Below, piece by piece: positions 5,221 to 7,124 of a DNA stretch of 7,124 nucleotides; the stretch's first letter is position 1; each line of letters starts with the position of its first letter. The position numbers and the translations under genes are program-made. The stretch comes from Verrucomicrobiota bacterium (lineage in GTDB: Bacteria > Verrucomicrobiota > Verrucomicrobiia > Opitutales > Opitutaceae), in assembly GCA_023446865.1 (NCBI GenBank), contig JAEXPL010000096.1, positions 1 through 7,124 of the forward strand, written 5' to 3'. Below the pieces are notes generated by a model. It was not told where the DNA came from. It searched no databases and saw only the letters and a program-made list of their open reading frames with translations.

Positions 5221-6654
5221 TCAGACGAAGCGCAGCTTCCGGGCGGCGAAGGCGACCATGCGCAGGAGCAACCAGCCGTGTTTCCAGCGCTGGATGTTGG
5301 TCGAACCGTAGGTGCGTTCGCGGTAGCGGATCGGGATGTCGACGATCTTCAGGCTGAGTTTGTCGGCCCCGAAGAGCAGGTCGAAGTCGCCGAACGGGTC
5401 GAACTCGCCGAAGTAGGCGCGGTTGGCGGCGATGCGTTGGTAACGGTCGCGCCGCAGGACCTTGGTGCCGCAAAGCGTGTCCTTCAGCCGCTGGCCGAGC
5501 AGCCAGGAGAAGGCGTGGCCGAAACAGTGGTTGGCCACCATGTTGAGGAACTGCATCGCTTGCTTCTCCATCGGGTAGACCAGCCGGGAGCCGTTGGCGA
5601 ACTCGGCCTGGCCCGACGCCACCGCGGCGTAGAACTTCGGGAGTTCCTCGGGCGGCATGGTGAGGTCGGCGTCGAGGATCATGAGGATGTCGCCCTCGGC
5701 CACGGCGAAGGCCTCGCGCACGGCGTTGCCCTTGCCGCGGCCGGATTGCTGGAGAGTCTTGATGCGGCGATCCGGATACGCCGCGCGCACGCGCTGGATC
5801 TCGGCCCAGGTGTGGTCGGTGGAGTTGCCCTCGATGAAGATCAGCTCGGTCCACGCGCCCATGGCGGGGGTGCGGCGGACGGCGGCCTCGATGTTGCCGG
5901 CCTCGTTGCGCGCCGGGATCACCACCGAGACGCTCGGGGCCGGCGCGAGCGGCTGCGGGCGGGGCCGGGCGATGGTGAAGAGCGAGCAGCAGACCCACGG
6001 GAAGAACGGAGCCAGGAGGCGGTTGCAGAACGGCGCGAGCACCGGTGTGCGGACGGGCCAGAGGATCCGCGCCTGGGTCTTGATCGGCTCCCAGTCGGCG
6101 AGGGTGAGCAACCCGGCCACGTCGTGGCGCGAGAGCCAGGAGCTCTGTGGCTGGCGCGACTGCAGGCCGAGAACGGTCGCGAGGCGGAAGAGCGGGTGCC
6201 AGAGGTTGTTGTGGTAGTTGACGATCAACCGCGTCTGCGGTGTCGCCACAGAATGGAGGCGGGCGAGCAGCTGCTCGACATCGGCGGCGAAATTCAGCGT
6301 GTCGGAGACGATGATGAAGTCGAAGGTCCCGGGGAGGTCGAGCTCCTCGCCGGCCTGCTGCACGAACGTCGCCTCGGGGAGACGGGCGCGGGCGCGGGCG
6401 AGCTGCACGGCAGAGAGGTCGACGCCGGTCTTGCGGGCGGCGCGGAGGTGGGCGAGCAGTTCGGCGTCGCCGCAGCCGATCTCAAGGACCGAGGCGTCGG
6501 CCGGGATGATGAGATTGTAGTAGTCGGCGAGCAGGCGGCGGTAGGAACGCGCGGCGGCGGTGAGCTCCGACTCGGCGGAGTCGAAAAAGGCGGCGACCGC
6601 CTGCAGGTGCGTGCGGGCCAGGTCCGAGAGGGTGGTCGGAGGGACGGGCGTCAT
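5221..6654 (-). CDS. Fused SAM-dependent methyltransferase / family-2 glycosyltransferase
   Basis: 477 residues carrying two enzymes. Residues 40-230 form a class I methyltransferase: the S-adenosylmethionine loop VLEIGCGDAELL is at 56-67, acidic Asp79 in TGVDLS probably binds the ribose, and FDFIIVSDTLNF follows at 111-122. Residues 241-477 form a GT-A-fold glycosyltransferase: VSVVIPARNEAGNI (242-255), GRGKGNAV (305-312), the metal-binding Asp-Ala-Asp at 328-330, DTLCGTKV (392-399) and the acceptor-side segment FGEFDPFGDFDLLF (415-428). The second half resembles dolichol/polyprenyl-phosphate sugar transferases but lacks an obvious membrane domain of its own; a hydrophobic stretch at about 203-228 between the domains could touch the membrane. 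The inferred role is making and methylating a lipid-linked or surface sugar. The ATG at 6654-6652 was chosen because the extension to 6759 is low-complexity Pro/Arg-rich sequence. No Shine-Dalgarno is seen. Substrates are unknown. Confidence 0.92.
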   Translation of the reverse strand: MTPVPPTTLSDLARTHLQAVAAFFDSAESELTAAARSYRRLLADYYNLIIPADASVLEIGCGDAELLAHLRAARKTGVDLSAVQLARARARLPEATFVQQAGEELDLPGTFDFIIVSDTLNFAADVEQLLARLHSVATPQTRLIVNYHNNLWHPLFRLATVLGLQSRQPQSSWLSRHDVAGLLTLADWEPIKTQARILWPVRTPVLAPFCNRLLAPFFPWVCCSLFTIARPRPQPLAPAPSVSVVIPARNEAGNIEAAVRRTPAMGAWTELIFIEGNSTDHTWAEIQRVRAAYPDRRIKTLQQSGRGKGNAVREAFAVAEGDILMILDADLTMPPEELPKFYAAVASGQAEFANGSRLVYPMEKQAMQFLNMVANHCFGHAFSWLLGQRLKDTLCGTKVLRRDRYQRIAANRAYFGEFDPFGDFDLLFGADKLSLKIVDIPIRYRERTYGSTNIQRWKHGWLLLRMVAFAARKLRFV

Positions 6655-6786
6655 GCGGAGGTTGCCGGGCGGCTTCCCGCAAGGAGCGCGCAGCAGGGGG
6701 CGGAAGGCAAGCCCGGGTTCCGGCGCGTCGCGGTGAGGGTCCGGGCCTTGTGGGGACACCGCCGCGGGTTCAGCGGCCGGCGCGAG

Positions 6787-6803
6787 ACCCTCCGGTGGAG
6801 GGT
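6787..6803 (-). terminator. Strong hairpin abutting the tRNA 3' fragment
   Basis: ACCCTCC (6787-6793) and GGAGGGT (6797-6803) pair perfectly over seven bases with a three-base loop. On the minus strand it begins at the A of the encoded CCA of the tRNA fragment, as a tRNA gene's own 3' hairpin might. No T-run follows, so termination is uncertain. Confidence 0.35.
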
Positions 6804-6830
6804 GGTGGTAGGTGATGGATTCGAACCATC
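6803..6830 (-). tRNA. 3'-terminal tRNA fragment, probable attachment-site scar
   Basis: On the minus strand, GATGG (6830-6826), loop TTCGAAT, CCATC (6818-6814) make a perfect five-pair T-arm with the invariant GGTTCGAATCC. ACCTACC (6813-6807), discriminator A (6806) and CCA (6805-6803) follow, exactly as the acceptor 3' side of a tRNA. No matching GGTAGGT acceptor strand, D-arm or anticodon arm occurs in the 90 bases upstream, so this is only the 3' end and not a working gene. Such fragments are left when elements integrate into the 3' end of a tRNA gene. By the geometry, the element would lie to the right with the intact tRNA at its far end, outside the window. The isotype cannot be read without the anticodon. 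Confidence 0.65.
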
Positions 6831-7023
6831 AGCGGAAGTTTCGCAAGGTGCAGCTGGTGAGGTTCTAGCGAAAGCGGTGTTGAGCGGTACACACAAAGGC
6901 GCACACAAAAATCCGGGCGACGCGCAGCTTGCGGCGGTGTGTGCGGCGTGGCCGAAGTTGGGGCGCGATGTGCGGGCCGCGGTGGTGGCGCTGGTGCGTG
7001 CGATGGGAAAGGGGGCGAAGTGA
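6811..7023 (+). pseudogene. Open frame crossing the tRNA fragment, C-terminal remnant with an AWPKL tail
   Basis: This plus-strand frame is open through the tRNA fragment, which it reads as GDGFEPS, and runs to a TGA at 7021-7023. GDGFEPS-type peptides often appear where a recombinase gene overlaps a tRNA 3' end. The frame continues with THKGAHK, encoded by a tandem CACACAAA repeat (6890-6897, 6902-6909), then LAAVCAAWPKLGRDVRAAVV and ALVRA. The AWPxL...A..ALV pattern recalls short tails found near integrases in Verrucomicrobiota and Planctomycetota; that is memory, not a search. No catalytic recombinase residues are present and upstream sequence in this frame is a shadow of the glycosyltransferase gene, so it is either a decayed 3' end or a short peptide starting at GTG 6877. 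The start given here is only where the tRNA-derived part begins. Confidence 0.4.
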
Positions 7024-7050
7024 AGGACGAGGCGCGAGGACTTGCCCGCA

Positions 7051-7112
7051 GCGACGGCCACGCGGAGGCGTGGCGGACGGGCACCCCCGAAGGAGAGGGT
7101 GCCCGCCGTCGC
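7051..7112. repeat. 62-base palindromic element folding as a three-way junction
   Basis: Three stems nest without a single mismatch. P1 is GCGACGG (7051-7057) with CCGTCGC (7106-7112). P2 is CCACGC (7058-7063) with GCGTGG (7068-7073) around loop GGAG. P3 is CGGGCACCC (7078-7086) with GGGTGCCCG (7097-7105) around a ten-base loop. P2 follows P1 directly and P3 abuts the return strand of P1; only CGGA joins P2 to P3. It begins 27 bases after the stop at 7023 and has no coding frame of its own. It could be a small structured RNA, a mobile palindromic repeat or a recombination site. P2's loop context CGGAG matches that of REP copies 1 and 3. Confidence 0.6.
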
Positions 7113-7124
7113 GAAGGGTGGGAG

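Noticed and set aside
6655..6759. In-frame 35-residue extension of the methyltransferase-glycosyltransferase
   Set aside because: Pro/Arg-rich, no domain similarity, and the internal ATG at 6654 gives a plausible N-terminus.
6803..6900. A complete tRNA or tmRNA on the minus strand
   Set aside because: There is no partner for the acceptor strand, and no D-arm, anticodon arm or tmRNA tag-like features upstream of the T-arm.
5278..7023. Very long plus-strand open frame opposite the glycosyltransferase
   Set aside because: It is an antisense shadow caused by high GC at codon third positions; its Gly/Ala/Val/Glu-rich translation has no domain. Only its last part, beyond the glycosyltransferase gene, is kept as a separate remnant.

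Overview
The window is GC-rich, tightly packed bacterial DNA. Gene content and the style of its intergenic repeats suggest Verrucomicrobiota, possibly an Opitutaceae-like lineage. That assignment is an inference from recognised gene families and remembered repeat style, with no marker gene present to settle it. Six of the seven recognisable protein genes lie on the minus strand. Only the 3' end of an aminotransferase gene, at the left edge, reads the other way and converges on them.

In minus-strand reading order (right to left) the genes are: a methyltransferase/family-2 glycosyltransferase fusion (6654-5221); a response-regulator receiver fused to a metallo-beta-lactamase-fold hydrolase (5030-3681); a 30-residue single-span membrane peptide (3595-3503); the trans-2-enoyl-ACP/CoA reductase FabV (3160-1973); the JAMM-domain protein RadC (1724-999); and a DUF2721 membrane protein (707-315). 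Gaps between them are mostly 190-340 bases and hold hairpins and repeats, so most genes are probably transcribed separately. Only the receiver-hydrolase and the small peptide (85-base gap) look like a possible operon. The genes share no obvious pathway: they cover envelope glycan/lipid modification, signalling, fatty-acid elongation and a protein of unknown membrane function. None of the six minus-strand starts has a purine-rich Shine-Dalgarno sequence; all are preceded by pyrimidine-rich sequence.

The intergenic DNA is the most unusual part. A 26-base hairpin repeat (loop GGA or AGA) occurs three times (234-259, 3333-3358, 3395-3420), with paired base changes that keep the stem intact between copies 1 and 2. 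Two copies belong to a 140-base nested palindrome (3281-3420). A different 147-base inverted-repeat element (836-982) sits just past the end of radC, with a 14-base direct repeat on either side of the interval. The right end holds a 3'-terminal tRNA fragment (6803-6830) that looks like an attachment-site scar, an open frame crossing it (to 7023) with a tail resembling integrase-associated proteins, and a 62-base sequence (7051-7112) whose three perfect stems form a three-way junction. The right 300 bases therefore look like the edge of accessory DNA.

I found no CRISPR array, rRNA, complete tRNA or intact transposase, and no defence or biosynthetic system.
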